The notes beneath the pieces were generated by a model that worked only from the letters and a program-made list of their open reading frames with translations, was not told where the DNA came from and made no database searches. This document shows, piece after piece, positions 55,104 through 64,000 of a DNA stretch of 64,000 nt. The stretch's first letter is position 1; every line of letters begins with the position of its first letter. The position numbers and the translations under genes are program-made. The DNA lies in assembly GCA_003248315.1 (NCBI GenBank), contig QKWM01000004.1, positions 2,725,001-2,789,000 on the forward strand, in the 5' to 3' direction. The stretch is from Streptomyces sp. SW4 (lineage in GTDB: Bacteria; Actinomycetota; Actinomycetes; Streptomycetales; Streptomycetaceae).

Positions 55104-56063
55104 TGAGTGGGAAGTACCTGGTGACGGGCGGCGCGGGCTACGTCGGCAGTGTCGTCGCCCAGCACCTGCTGGAGGCCGGGCACGAGGTCACCGTCCTCGA
55201 CAACCTCTCGACCGGCTTCCGCGAGGGCGTCCCGCGGGTGCCGCCTTCATCGAGGGCGACATCCGCGACGCCGCCAAGTGGCTGGACTCCGGCTACGACG
55301 CCGTGCTGCACTTCGCCGCCTTCTCCCAGGTCGGCGAGTCCGTGGTGAAGCCCGAGAAGTACTGGGACAACAACGTCGGCGGCACCATGGCCCTGCTGGA
55401 GGCGATGCGCTCGGCCGGCGTCCGCAGGCTGGTCTTCTCCTCGACGGCGGCGACCTACGGCGAACCGGAGCAGGTCCCGATCCCGGAGTCCGCCCCGACC
55501 CGCCCCACCAACCCCTACGGCGCCTCCAAGCTCGCCGTCGACCACATGATCACCGGTGAGGCGGCCGCCCACGGCCTGGGCGCGGTCTCGCTGCGGTACT
55601 TCAACGTGGCGGGCGCCTACGGCGACTGCGGCGAGCGCCACGACCCGGAGTCCCACCTGATCCCGCTCGTCCTCCAGGTGGCGCAGGGCCGCCGGGACGC
55701 CATCTCCGTCTACGGCGACGACTACCCGACGCCGGACGGCACCTGCGTCCGCGACTACATCCACGTCGCCGACCTGGCCGAGGCCCATCTGCTGGCGCTC
55801 GACGCGGCCACCCCCGGCGAGCACCTGATCTGCAACCTCGGCAACGGCAACGGCTTCTCCGTCCGCGAGGTCGTCGAGACCGTCCGCCGGGTGACGGGCC
55901 ACCCGATCCCGAGGTGGTCGCCCCGCGCCGGGGCGGCGACCCGGCGGTGCTGGTGGCCTCCGCCGACACGGCCCGCGAGAGGCTGGGCTGGCGCCCGTCC
56001 CGCGCGGACCTCGCCGGGATCGTCGCGGACGCGTGGGAGTTCGCGCAGCGGCGCGCGAAGTAG
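55103..56063 (+). CDS. galE: UDP-glucose 4-epimerase, two contractions
   Basis: Interconverts UDP-galactose and UDP-glucose with bound NAD+. About 320 residues, extended SDR. YLVTGGAGYVGSVVAQHLL (cofactor), TVLDNLSTG, HFAAFSQVGESVVKP, S-S-T-A-A-T-Y-G with the catalytic Ser/Thr, NPYGASKLAVD with Tyr and Lys, RYFNVAGA and DGTCVRDYIHVADLA. One G is missing at 55236-55238 and one C at 55908-55910. ATG 55103 overlaps the galT stop; galK starts 30 bp downstream. Confidence 0.95.
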
Positions 56064-56092
56064 GCATACGACCGAGGTCAGGGGTTCGAGGC

Positions 56093-57253
56093 ATGAGCGA
56101 GGCTGTCGCGGAGCGGGTCGCCGAACGGTTCGGCGAGCTCTACGGGCAGGTCCCGGAAGGGGTGTGGGCGGCCCCGGGCCGGGTCAACCTCATCGGTGAG
56201 CACACCGACTACAACGACGGCTTCGTCATGCCGTTCGCGCTGCCGCACACGGCGGTGGCGGCGGTGTCGCCCAGGGCGGACGGCGTCCTGCGGCTGCACT
56301 CCGCGGACGTCGACGCCGGCGTCACCGAACTGCGGGTGGCCGACCTGGCCCCGGGTCCGACCGGACGTGGACGGCGTACCCGGCGGGCGTGGTGTGGGCG
56401 CTGCGGGAGGCCGGCCACGAGGTGACCGGCGCCGACGTGCACCTGGCCTCGACGGTGCCCGCGGGCGCGGGCCTGTCCTCGTCGGCGGCCCTGGAGGTGG
56501 TCGTCGCCCTGGCGCTGAACGACCTGTTCGGCCTGGGCCTGCGCGGCTGGCAGCTGGCCCGCCTGTGCCAGCGCGCGGAGAACGTGTACGTGGGCGCGCC
56601 CGTCGGCATCATGGACCAGACGGCCGCCGCCTGCTGCGAGGACGGCCACGCCCTCTTCCTCGACACCCGCGACCTGTCCCAGCGCCAGATCCCCTTCGAC
56701 CTGGCGGCCGAGGGCATGCGGCTGCTGGTGGTCGACACGCAGGTCAAGCACTCCCACAGCGAGGGCGAGTACGGCAGGCGCCGGGCCGGCTGCGAGAAGG
56801 GCGCGGCGCTGCTGGGCGTGGACGCCCTGCGCGACGTCCCGTACGCGGAGCTGGACGAGGCGCTGGCGCGGCTCGGCGACGAGGAGGAGGTGCGCCGGCT
56901 GGTCCGGCACGTGGTGACGGAGGACGAGCGCGTCGAGCGGGTGGTGTCGCTGCTGGAGTCCGGCGACACCCGGGCCATCGGCCCGGTCCTGGTGGAGGGG
57001 CACGTCTCCCTGCGGGACGACTTCCGCATCTCCTGCCCGGAACTGGACCTGGTCGTCGACACGTCGCTGGCCGCGGGCGCCCTCGGGGCCCGTATGACGG
57101 GCGGCGGCTTCGGGGGTCCGCGATCGTCCTGGCGGAGGCGGGGGACGTGGAGCCGGTCACCAAGGCGGTCCAGGAGGCCTTCGCGGCGGCCGGTTTCACG
57201 GCCCCCCGGGTGTTCGAGGCGGTGCCGTCGGCGGGGCGCGGCGGGTGCGCTGA
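56093..57253 (+). CDS. galK: galactokinase, three contractions
   Basis: GHMP kinase that phosphorylates galactose at C1; about 387 residues. Signature GRVNLIGEHTDYNDGFVMP (~residue 30), ATP loop PAGAGLSSSAALEV, the GIMDQTAAACCE segment with catalytic Asp and C-terminal MTGGGFGGSAIVLAE. One G is missing at 56353-56355, 57112-57116 and 57233-57236; the last restores the stop at 57251-57253 (A-G-A-R-R-V-R-stop). Last gene of galT-galE-galK; a convergent acetyltransferase follows. Confidence 0.94.
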
Positions 57254-57272
57254 GCGGTGGCCCGCGGCCGGC

Positions 57273-57716
57273 TCAGGCCAGCCGCTTGGTCAGCGTGTAC
57301 TCGGTGATCCCGGGCGGGTAGTCCGGGATCACGCACACCACCTCGTATCCCTGCTTCCTGTAGAACTCCGGTGCCTGGAAGTCCCAGGTCTCCAGCCGGG
57401 CGGACGTGCAGCCGCGTTGGTCGCGGGCGGTCCGCTCCGCCCGCTCCAGCAGGGCGGAGCCGAGGCCGGCGCCGCGGTGGGCGGCGTCGACCCACAGGTA
57501 GGTCACGTGCAGCCACGCCGTCCAGGTGTGGCCGACCAGTCCGCCCGCCAGGCCGCCCGTCTCGTCCAACGCCCAGACGTGCAGGGGTCGTTCGCGTTCG
57601 TGAGGGGTTCCGCGCAGGGCGCGCAGCACGGGGGAGGCGGCCGTGTTCGTCTCCCGCAGCCGGGTGTGCAGCAGATCCCGGCGGGCTTTGTCGACTTCTG
57701 TCACGAGACGGAACAT
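57273..57716 (-). CDS. GNAT family N-acetyltransferase
   Basis: 147 residues, unknown substrate. Central WTAWLHVTYLWVDAAHRGAG, acetyl-CoA motif RGAGLGSALLERAER, then ARLETWDFQAPEFYRKQGYEV. ATG 57716 with TAGGGT 7 bp upstream and no ribosome site. Convergent with galK, 20 bp apart. Confidence 0.92.
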   Translation of the reverse strand: MFRLVTEVDKARRDLLHTRLRETNTAASPVLRALRGTPHERERPLHVWALDETGGLAGGLVGHTWTAWLHVTYLWVDAAHRGAGLGSALLERAERTARDQRGCTSARLETWDFQAPEFYRKQGYEVVCVIPDYPPGITEYTLTKRLA

Positions 57717-58004
57717 GCGGCTCACCCTAAACGCGGCGGAGCGCGAGTTCTGCAAATTTCCTTCCCCTGTCCGCCCTCGTCCGTACCCTGATGAACAGCA
57801 CCGGTGGGGGCCGGTGCCGGTCAGGGGGGCGGGACGGCCCGGGCGTGCGGCTGCGGTTCGGGATCCGTCCGACGTTCGGTCGCGTGCAAGGTCCGAGATC
57901 CGGGATCCACCGGTGGACGCGGGGCCCTCGGGGCGCCGTACCCGTGCCGGTGCCGTCCTCCGACGATGGGTACCCCCGCTCCACGGAGCGCGGGAAGGGG
58001 TTTC
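57717..58004. other. intergenic region between GNAT and LuxR-type genes
   Basis: No gene. Holds the leaderless promoter of the GNAT gene at its left edge and, on the plus strand, the leader of the response regulator ending in AAGGGG. CCGGTGGGGGCCGG- and GGGCCCTCGGGG-type short dyads are visible, nothing specific. Confidence 0.4.
57724..57729 (-). promoter_or_regulatory. -10 hexamer of the GNAT gene, leaderless layout
   Basis: TAGGGT on the minus strand ends 7 bp before ATG 57716. Confidence 0.6.
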
Positions 58005-58778
58005 GTGGTTCGTATCCGAGTCCTGGTCGTCGACGACCACCGCATCTTCGCCGAGTCCCTGGCCGCCGCCCTGGCCGCCGAGCCCGACGTCGAGGTCGCC
58101 GCGGCCGGCAGCGGTCCGGCCGCGCTGCGCTGTCTGGAGCGCGCGGCGTCCGAGGGGCGCCGCTTCGACGTGCTGCTCGTCGACGCCGACCTGGGCGGCC
58201 AGGGCGCGGGGGCCCGTCCGGCCGCGCCGGTGCCCGTGCCCGAGGCCGGCGAGGACGGGCTCGTCGACGGGCTGTCGCTGGTCACGGGGGTGCGGTCGGC
58301 GCAGCCCGGCGTCCGGGTCGTGGTGCTCGCCGAGAAGGACGATCCGCGGCGGGCGGCCCTCGCCCTGCAGGCCGGGGCGTCCGGCTGGGTGGCCAAGGAC
58401 TGCTCGCTGTCCCGGCTGCTCACCGTGATCCGAGGGGTGCTGCGCGACGAGACCCATCTGCCGCCGGCCCTGCTGACCGGTGTGCTGCGCGAGCTGACGG
58501 CCGCCCGCAAGCACCGCACCGAGAGCGAGCGGCTGGTGGAGTCGCTGACCCCGCGGGAGCGGGAGGTGCTGCGCTGCATGGTCGCCGGGCTCGGCCGCAA
58601 GGCCGTCGCCGAGCGGCTGTACCTGTCCCCGCACACCGTGCGCACCCATATGCAGAACGTCCTCGGCAAGCTCGGCGTGCACTCCACCCTGGCCGCCGTC
58701 GCCCTGGCCCGCAGGGCGGGCGTGGGGCCGGCCGACCTAACCGGGGATGTTGTCGAACGGGGCGGTCAGCTGGCGTAG
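58005..58778 (+). CDS. LuxR-type response regulator
   Basis: 257 residues. Receiver domain (VRIRVLVVDDHRIFAESLAA with Asp-Asp, phospho-acceptor in VLLVDADLGGQ, LAEKDDPRRAALALQAGASGWV), then LuxR helix-turn-helix (LTPREREVLRCMVAGLGRKAV, SPHTVRTHMQNVLGKLGVHS). The receiver has a Gly/Ala/Pro-rich insert after the Asp loop. No partner kinase is adjacent. GTG 58005 with AAGGGG upstream. The 3' end overlaps the convergent MarR gene by 42 bp. Related to the broken LuxR gene at 50.6 kb. Confidence 0.9.
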   Translation: MVRIRVLVVDDHRIFAESLAAALAAEPDVEVAAAGSGPAALRCLERAASEGRRFDVLLVDADLGGQGAGARPAAPVPVPEAGEDGLVDGLSLVTGVRSAQPGVRVVVLAEKDDPRRAALALQAGASGWVAKDCSLSRLLTVIRGVLRDETHLPPALLTGVLRELTAARKHRTESERLVESLTPREREVLRCMVAGLGRKAVAERLYLSPHTVRTHMQNVLGKLGVHSTLAAVALARRAGVGPADLTGDVVERGGQLA

Positions 58779-59234
58779 CAGGGCGGCCAGTTCGCCGCGC
58801 TGGGCGCGGGACAGCTCCGCGAGGATCGCGCGCTCCTGGTCCAGCAGGCCGGCCAGGGCCTGGTCGGCGCGGTCGCGGCCCTCGTCCGTGAGGCGGACCA
58901 GGACACCGCGCCGGTCACTGGGGTCGGGCAGGCGTTCCACCAGGCCCTTCTTGGCCAGGCGGTCGATGCGGTTGGTCATCGTGCCCGAGGTGACCAGGGT
59001 CTGGGTGAGCAGCTGCCCCGGCGAGAGCTGGTAGGGGGTGCCCGCGCGGCGCAGCGCCGTCAGCACGTCGAACTCCCACGGTTCCAGCTCGTGCTCGGAG
59101 AAGGCCAGCCGGCGTGCGCGGTCCAGGTGCCGGGCGAGCCTGCTGACCCGGCTGAGCACCTCGAGCGGTTCCACGTCGAGGTCCGGGCGCTCCCGGCGCC
59201 ACGCTGCGACCAGCCGATCGACCTCGTCCTCCAT
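58737..59234 (-). CDS. MarR family transcriptional regulator
   Basis: 165 residues. Winged helix: LEPWEFDVLTALRRAGTPYQLSPGQLL, TSGTMTNRIDRLAKKGLVERL, D-P-S-D-R-R-G-V-L-V-R-L-T wing. No Cys sensor seen. ATG 59234 with TACACT 7 bp upstream. Divergent from a methyltransferase; two overlapping palindromes lie 40-60 bp upstream, likely autoregulatory. Confidence 0.93.
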   Translation of the reverse strand: MEDEVDRLVAAWRRERPDLDVEPLEVLSRVSRLARHLDRARRLAFSEHELEPWEFDVLTALRRAGTPYQLSPGQLLTQTLVTSGTMTNRIDRLAKKGLVERLPDPSDRRGVLVRLTDEGRDRADQALAGLLDQERAILAELSRAQRGELAALLRQLTAPFDNIPG

Positions 59235-59241
59235 GACGATC

Positions 59242-59247
59242 AGTGTA
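59242..59247 (-). promoter_or_regulatory. -10 hexamer of the MarR gene, leaderless layout
   Basis: TACACT on the minus strand ends 7 bp before ATG 59234. Confidence 0.6.
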
Positions 59248-59267
59248 GTCGTTGTGTCGACATGAAG

Positions 59268-59292
59268 TCTCTTGACGTCGAGATACTCGACG
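59268..59292. promoter_or_regulatory. candidate MarR operator
   Basis: Perfect 17-bp palindrome CGTCGAG-ATA-CTCGACG (59276-59292) overlapping an imperfect one centred on TTGAC-GTCGA (59268-59285), the TCTTGA/TCGAGA form usual for MarR sites. Placed between divergent MarR and methyltransferase genes. Confidence 0.65.
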
Positions 59293-59426
59293 GCCGATGC
59301 TGGACACCGGGCCCCTCCCGATGCGGGGCACCGGGGCCCTCACGGTAACCCGGGCACCGGCGTCACCCGTACCCGGGCCGCCCGACGGCACCCCCGGCAC
59401 CCAGGGCGCCGACGGAGCCCGGCGGG

Positions 59427-59525
59427 CACCCCGGGGCCCACGGCACCTCGGCCCCACGGCACCCCGGGCCCACGGCCCCACGGCACCCCGGGCCCACGGC
59501 ACCCCGGGCCCACGCCCCCACGGCA
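59427..59525 (+). repeat. 16-bp GC-rich tandem repeats
   Basis: CACGGCACCCCGGGCC at 59455-59470, 59479-59494 and 59495-59510 with degenerate copies around. It lies in the leader of the methyltransferase gene; no coding evidence. Confidence 0.75.
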
Positions 59526-59560
59526 GTCGCGCGCCGCCTGCCCCGGAGACGGGAGAACCC

Positions 59561-60383
59561 ATGTCCACCACCGCGTCGCCCTCCTGGGACCCCGACCGGT
59601 ACCTGCGCCACGCCGGGCACCGCGCCCGCCCCTTCACCGATCTGCTCGCCCGGGTCCCGGACCTGCCCGCACAGGCGCCGCGCATCGCCGACCTCGGCTG
59701 CGGCCCCGGCAACGTCACCGCCCTGCTCGCCGGCCGCTGGCCCGCCGCCCGCATCACCGGCTACGACAGCTCGCCCGAGATGCTCGCCCGCGCCGCGGCG
59801 CACGCCGGGCCCACCCCGGGCGGCGGCACCCTCGGCTTCGCGTCCGCCGACGTCCGCACCTGGCGGCCCGACGGCCCCACGACCTGATCGTCAGCAACGC
59901 CACGCTCCAGTGGGTGCCCGGGCACACCGGCCTGTTCGCCCGCTGGACCGACGCCCTCACCCCCGGCGGCACCCTCGCCTTCCAGGTGCCCGGCAACTTC
60001 GACGCCCCCAGCCACCGTCTGATGCGGGACCTTGCCGACAGCCCCGCTGGCGCTCCCGCCTCGCCGGCGTCCTGCGCCACGACGACGCCGTGCTCACCCC
60101 GCGGGAGTACCTGGACCACCTCACCGGCCTGGGCTGCACCGTCGACGCCTGGGAGACGACGTACGTCCACCTGCTGACCGGGCCGGACCCCGTGCTGGAC
60201 TGGGTGAGGGGCACCGGGCTGCGGCCCGTCCTGGACGCCCTCGCCGCGGACCCGGAGGAACGCGACGCCTTCCTCGACGCCTACCGTGCCGCTCTGCGCA
60301 CCGCCTACCCGCCCGGCCCGCACGGCACCCCGTTCCCGTTCCGCCGGGTCTTCGTCGTCGCCCGCAGGGACGGCGGCCGGTGA
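59561..60383 (+). CDS. SAM-dependent methyltransferase (trans-aconitate methyltransferase-like), two contractions
   Basis: About 274 residues. WDPDRYLRHAGHRARPFTDLL (start), SAM motif IADLGCGPGNVTALLAGRWP, TGYDSSPEMLARA, VSNATLQWVPGH, PGGTLAFQVPGNFDAPSH, then the YLDHLTGLGCTVDAWETTY block typical of trans-aconitate 2-methyltransferases. One C is missing at 59875-59878 (G-P-H-D-L-I-V) and one at 60042-60045 (S-P-R-W-R-S). GGGAG 8 nt before ATG 59561. Divergent from MarR. Confidence 0.9.
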
Positions 60384-60391
60384 GAAGCCCC

Positions 60392-61069
60392 CTAACTCTT
60401 GCGGTGCCCTATCAGCCGGGGCTTCGGCTCCAGCCCGTCCAGGCCGTGCCACGCCAGATTGACCAGGTGCGCCGCCACCTCCGCCTTCTTCGGCTTGCGC
60501 ACGTCCAGCCACCACTGGCCGGTCAGGGCCACCATGCCCACCAGGGCCTGGGCGTACAGCGGGGCCAGCTTCGGGTCGAAGCCGCGGCTCTTGAACTCGC
60601 GGCCCAGGATGTCCTCCACCTGGGTGGCGATGTCCGAGATGAGAGACGCGAACGAGCCCGTCGACTGCGGGATGGGCGAGTCGCGGACCAGGATGCGGAA
60701 CCCGTCCGTGTACTCCTCGATGTAGTCCAGGAGGGCGAAGGCCGCCTGCTCGCACAGCTCCCGCGGGTGCCCCGCGGTCAGGGAACTGGTCACCATGTCC
60801 AGCAGGCGCCGCATCTCGCGGTCGACCACGACCGCGTACAGCCCCTCCTTGCCGCCGAAGTGCTCGTACACCACCGGTTTGGACACCCCGGCCTTCGCCG
60901 CGATCTCCTCCACCGACGTGCCCTCGAACCCCTTCGCGGCGAAGAGGGTGCGACCGATCTCCAGCAACTGCTGGCGGCGCTCGGCACCGGTCATCCGGGT
61001 GCGACGGGCGCGCCGCGGCTTGTCATTGCTCGGGGTGCTGCTGGAGTCGGTCGCCACGGCGTCAATCAT
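60392..61069 (-). CDS. TetR family regulator linked to desaturase
   Basis: 225 residues. HTH: RRQQLLEIGRTLFAAKGFEG, TSVEEIAAKAGVSKPVVYEHFGGKEGLYAVVV; large helical ligand domain, plausibly acyl-CoA binding. ATG 61069 overlaps the desaturase stop by 4 nt (ATGA), so the two are co-translated. It probably represses its own operon through the tandem sites at 62138-62167 (inference). Confidence 0.93.
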   Translation of the reverse strand: MIDAVATDSSSTPSNDKPRRARRTRMTGAERRQQLLEIGRTLFAAKGFEGTSVEEIAAKAGVSKPVVYEHFGGKEGLYAVVVDREMRRLLDMVTSSLTAGHPRELCEQAAFALLDYIEEYTDGFRILVRDSPIPQSTGSFASLISDIATQVEDILGREFKSRGFDPKLAPLYAQALVGMVALTGQWWLDVRKPKKAEVAAHLVNLAWHGLDGLEPKPRLIGHRKS

Positions 61070-62076
61070 GCCGCCTTCGCGGTCTCCGTCCGGCGCCGGG
61101 AGTCGTTCTCGCCCGTGTTACGGCGCGAATCGATACGCGAGCGTGACGGCCACCGCACGTCGTAGGCCCAGCCCAGCCGCTCGAACCAGCGGATCAGGCG
61201 TGCCGAGGAGTCCAGCTGGCCGCGCTCCACCCCGTGCCGCGCCGAGGTCGGGTCGGCGTGGTGCAGGTTGTGCCAGGACTCGCCGCAGGACAGGATCGCC
61301 AGCCACCACACGTTGCCCGAGCGGTCCCGGGACTTGAACGGCCGCTTGCCCACCGCGTGGCAGATCGAGTTGATCGACCACGTCACGTGGTGCAGCAACG
61401 CCACCCGGACGAGTGAACCCCAGAAGAAGCCGGTGAACGCGCCCCACCAGGACATCGTCACCAGACCGCCGATCAGCGCGGGCAGCGTCAGCGACACCGC
61501 CGTCCACAGGACGAACTGGCGGGAGATCGCGCGCATCGCGGGATCCTTGATCAGGTCCGGGGCGTACTTGTCCTGCGGCGTCTGCTCCTCGTCGAACATC
61601 CAGCCGATGTGCGCCCACCACAGGCCCTTCATCAGGGCCGGCACCGTCTCGCCGTACCGCCACGGCGAGTGCGGATCACCCTCCGCGTCGGAGAACTTGT
61701 GGTGCTTGCGGTGGTCGGCGACCCAGCGGACCAGCGGTCCCTCGACCGCCATCGAGCCCGCGATCGCCAGCGCGATCTTCAGGGGCCGTTTCGCCTTGAA
61801 GGAACCGTGTGTGAAGTGGCGGTGGAAGCCGATGGTGATGCCGTGGCAGCCGAGGAAGTAGAAGAACACCAGCAGGCCGAGGTCGAGCCAGCTCACGCCC
61901 CATCCCCACGCCAGCGGCACCGCCGCGACCAGCGCGAGGAACGGCACGGTGATGAACAGCAGCAGCGTGATCTGCTCGATCGAGCGCTTCTGCTCGCCGC
62001 CCAGCGTCGCCTTGGGCGGAAGGGTGTCGTCGGGCGCCTTCGGAGCGTCTGCGATCACATCGGAGCTCGTGGTCAT
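61066..62076 (-). CDS. acyl-CoA desaturase (delta-9 type)
   Basis: 336-residue integral membrane di-iron desaturase that makes monounsaturated acyl chains. Four hydrophobic segments (ITLLLFITVPFLALVAAVPL; GLLVFFYFLGCHGITIGFH) and three His boxes: GFHRHFTHGSF, RKHHKFSDAEGDPHSP and HNLHHADPTSARHG. ATG 62076 (M-T-T-S-S-D-V) has AGGGGAC upstream; a longer in-frame start at 62226 would run through the promoter. Needs a reductase partner, not encoded nearby. Confidence 0.95.
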   Translation of the reverse strand: MTTSSDVIADAPKAPDDTLPPKATLGGEQKRSIEQITLLLFITVPFLALVAAVPLAWGWGVSWLDLGLLVFFYFLGCHGITIGFHRHFTHGSFKAKRPLKIALAIAGSMAVEGPLVRWVADHRKHHKFSDAEGDPHSPWRYGETVPALMKGLWWAHIGWMFDEEQTPQDKYAPDLIKDPAMRAISRQFVLWTAVSLTLPALIGGLVTMSWWGAFTGFFWGSLVRVALLHHVTWSINSICHAVGKRPFKSRDRSGNVWWLAILSCGESWHNLHHADPTSARHGVERGQLDSSARLIRWFERLGWAYDVRWPSRSRIDSRRNTGENDSRRRTETAKAA

Positions 62077-62137
62077 ACGCGTCCCCTGGGGGGTCGAGGG
62101 TTGAGGCCGTTGCCGGGCTTCGGTGACCATGCCCTTT

Positions 62138-62194
62138 CCTACGGTCCCGTAACCTACGGCGTCGTAAGTATGGCAGTGCGTCGCCCGGCGGCAA
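62138..62194 (-). promoter_or_regulatory. desaturase promoter with tandem 15-bp operators
   Basis: Minus-strand promoter TTGCCG (forward 62189-62194), 16-bp spacer, CATACT (62167-62172). Directly downstream lie two adjacent copies of CCTACGG-N3-CGTAA (62138-62152 and 62153-62167), on the start site. Good repressor position. Confidence 0.7.
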
Positions 62195-62368
62195 GAGCCC
62201 GCGGGCCTGCGCGTCCCGGCCGACACCTATCCTGGAAACCGGTCGGACAGCGCGGTCCGCTCTGAAGTTTTCTTCCCGGCCCGTCCGGCCCGTAAGCGGT
62301 ACCCGCTGCCGGGACGGCCGTCCGGGTTCCCTCCCAGACGAGCTTCAACACTGCAAGGAGCCGCACCT

Positions 62369-64000
<1,632 letters not shown>

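Noticed and set aside
54047..57253. Decayed (pseudogene) gal operon
   Set aside because: Seven frame breaks, but all are single-base losses in G/C runs and the motifs on each side are intact; sequencing error is more likely.
59427..59525. CRISPR or integration repeat
   Set aside because: Irregular head-to-tail GC repeat with no spacer of constant length.

Overview
The window is a very GC-rich (about 73% by eye), gene-dense stretch of an actinomycete chromosome. Gene content and order point to the conserved core of a Streptomyces chromosome: an SsgA-like sporulation protein, SepX/Glp, HxlR/MarR/LuxR regulators, the gal operon, a PMT glycosyltransferase, and the tatD-rpfB-rsmA-ispE order shared with mycobacteria. 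I see no insertion sequence, prophage, CRISPR array or rRNA. One tRNA gene (Ala, CGC) is present.

Layout. 0-5.5 kb: start of an MFS transporter, a K+/H+ antiporter and a secreted penicillin-acylase-family hydrolase. 5.5-11.7 kb: 5-formyl-THF cyclo-ligase, then galU - moeA/glp - moaC - moaB - rimJ - sepX, a cluster linking UDP-glucose supply, gephyrin-like proteins and a septal membrane protein. 11.8-17.9 kb: tRNA-Ala, an acetyltransferase, exonuclease III, a MerR regulator, and a three-gene operon (Baeyer-Villiger monooxygenase, alpha/beta hydrolase, short-chain dehydrogenase) able in principle to oxidise a secondary alcohol to a ketone, an ester and then acid plus alcohol. 18-30 kb: tricorn-like protease, TetR-MMPL exporter pair, an HxlR-controlled NADP oxidoreductase, a YbaK-type deacylase, an EamA permease, a DUF1876 protein, a secreted DUF2599 protein and a serine beta-lactamase-fold esterase. 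30-33 kb: an ECF-type metal transporter (CbiM/CbiQ/CbiO) behind a perfect Nur-like box, suggesting nickel. 33-44.6 kb: cell-envelope and RNA-modification block (ssgE, two penicillin-binding proteins, pmt, rsmI, tatD, rpfB, rsmA, ispE). 44.6-52.2 kb: ABC-F ATPase, two paralogous membrane-anchored beta-propeller proteins, a LuxR-type regulator and a repeat-rich spacer. 52.2-57.3 kb: a sodium/solute symporter divergent from galT-galE-galK. 57.3-64 kb: acetyltransferase, LuxR response regulator, MarR divergent from a methyltransferase, a desaturase-TetR operon, and the start of ppc (PEP carboxylase).

Two features run through the whole window. First, about 24 otherwise well-conserved genes carry single-base contractions, almost all in runs of G or C (about 49 missing bases). 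In every complete gene, adding the inferred bases back restores a length divisible by three. They look like sequencing or assembly errors rather than true pseudogenes, so I annotate each gene as one CDS over its full span and give the positions. Second, at least eleven genes have a TANNNT -10 hexamer ending 6-7 bp before the start codon and no Shine-Dalgarno, the layout expected of leaderless transcripts.
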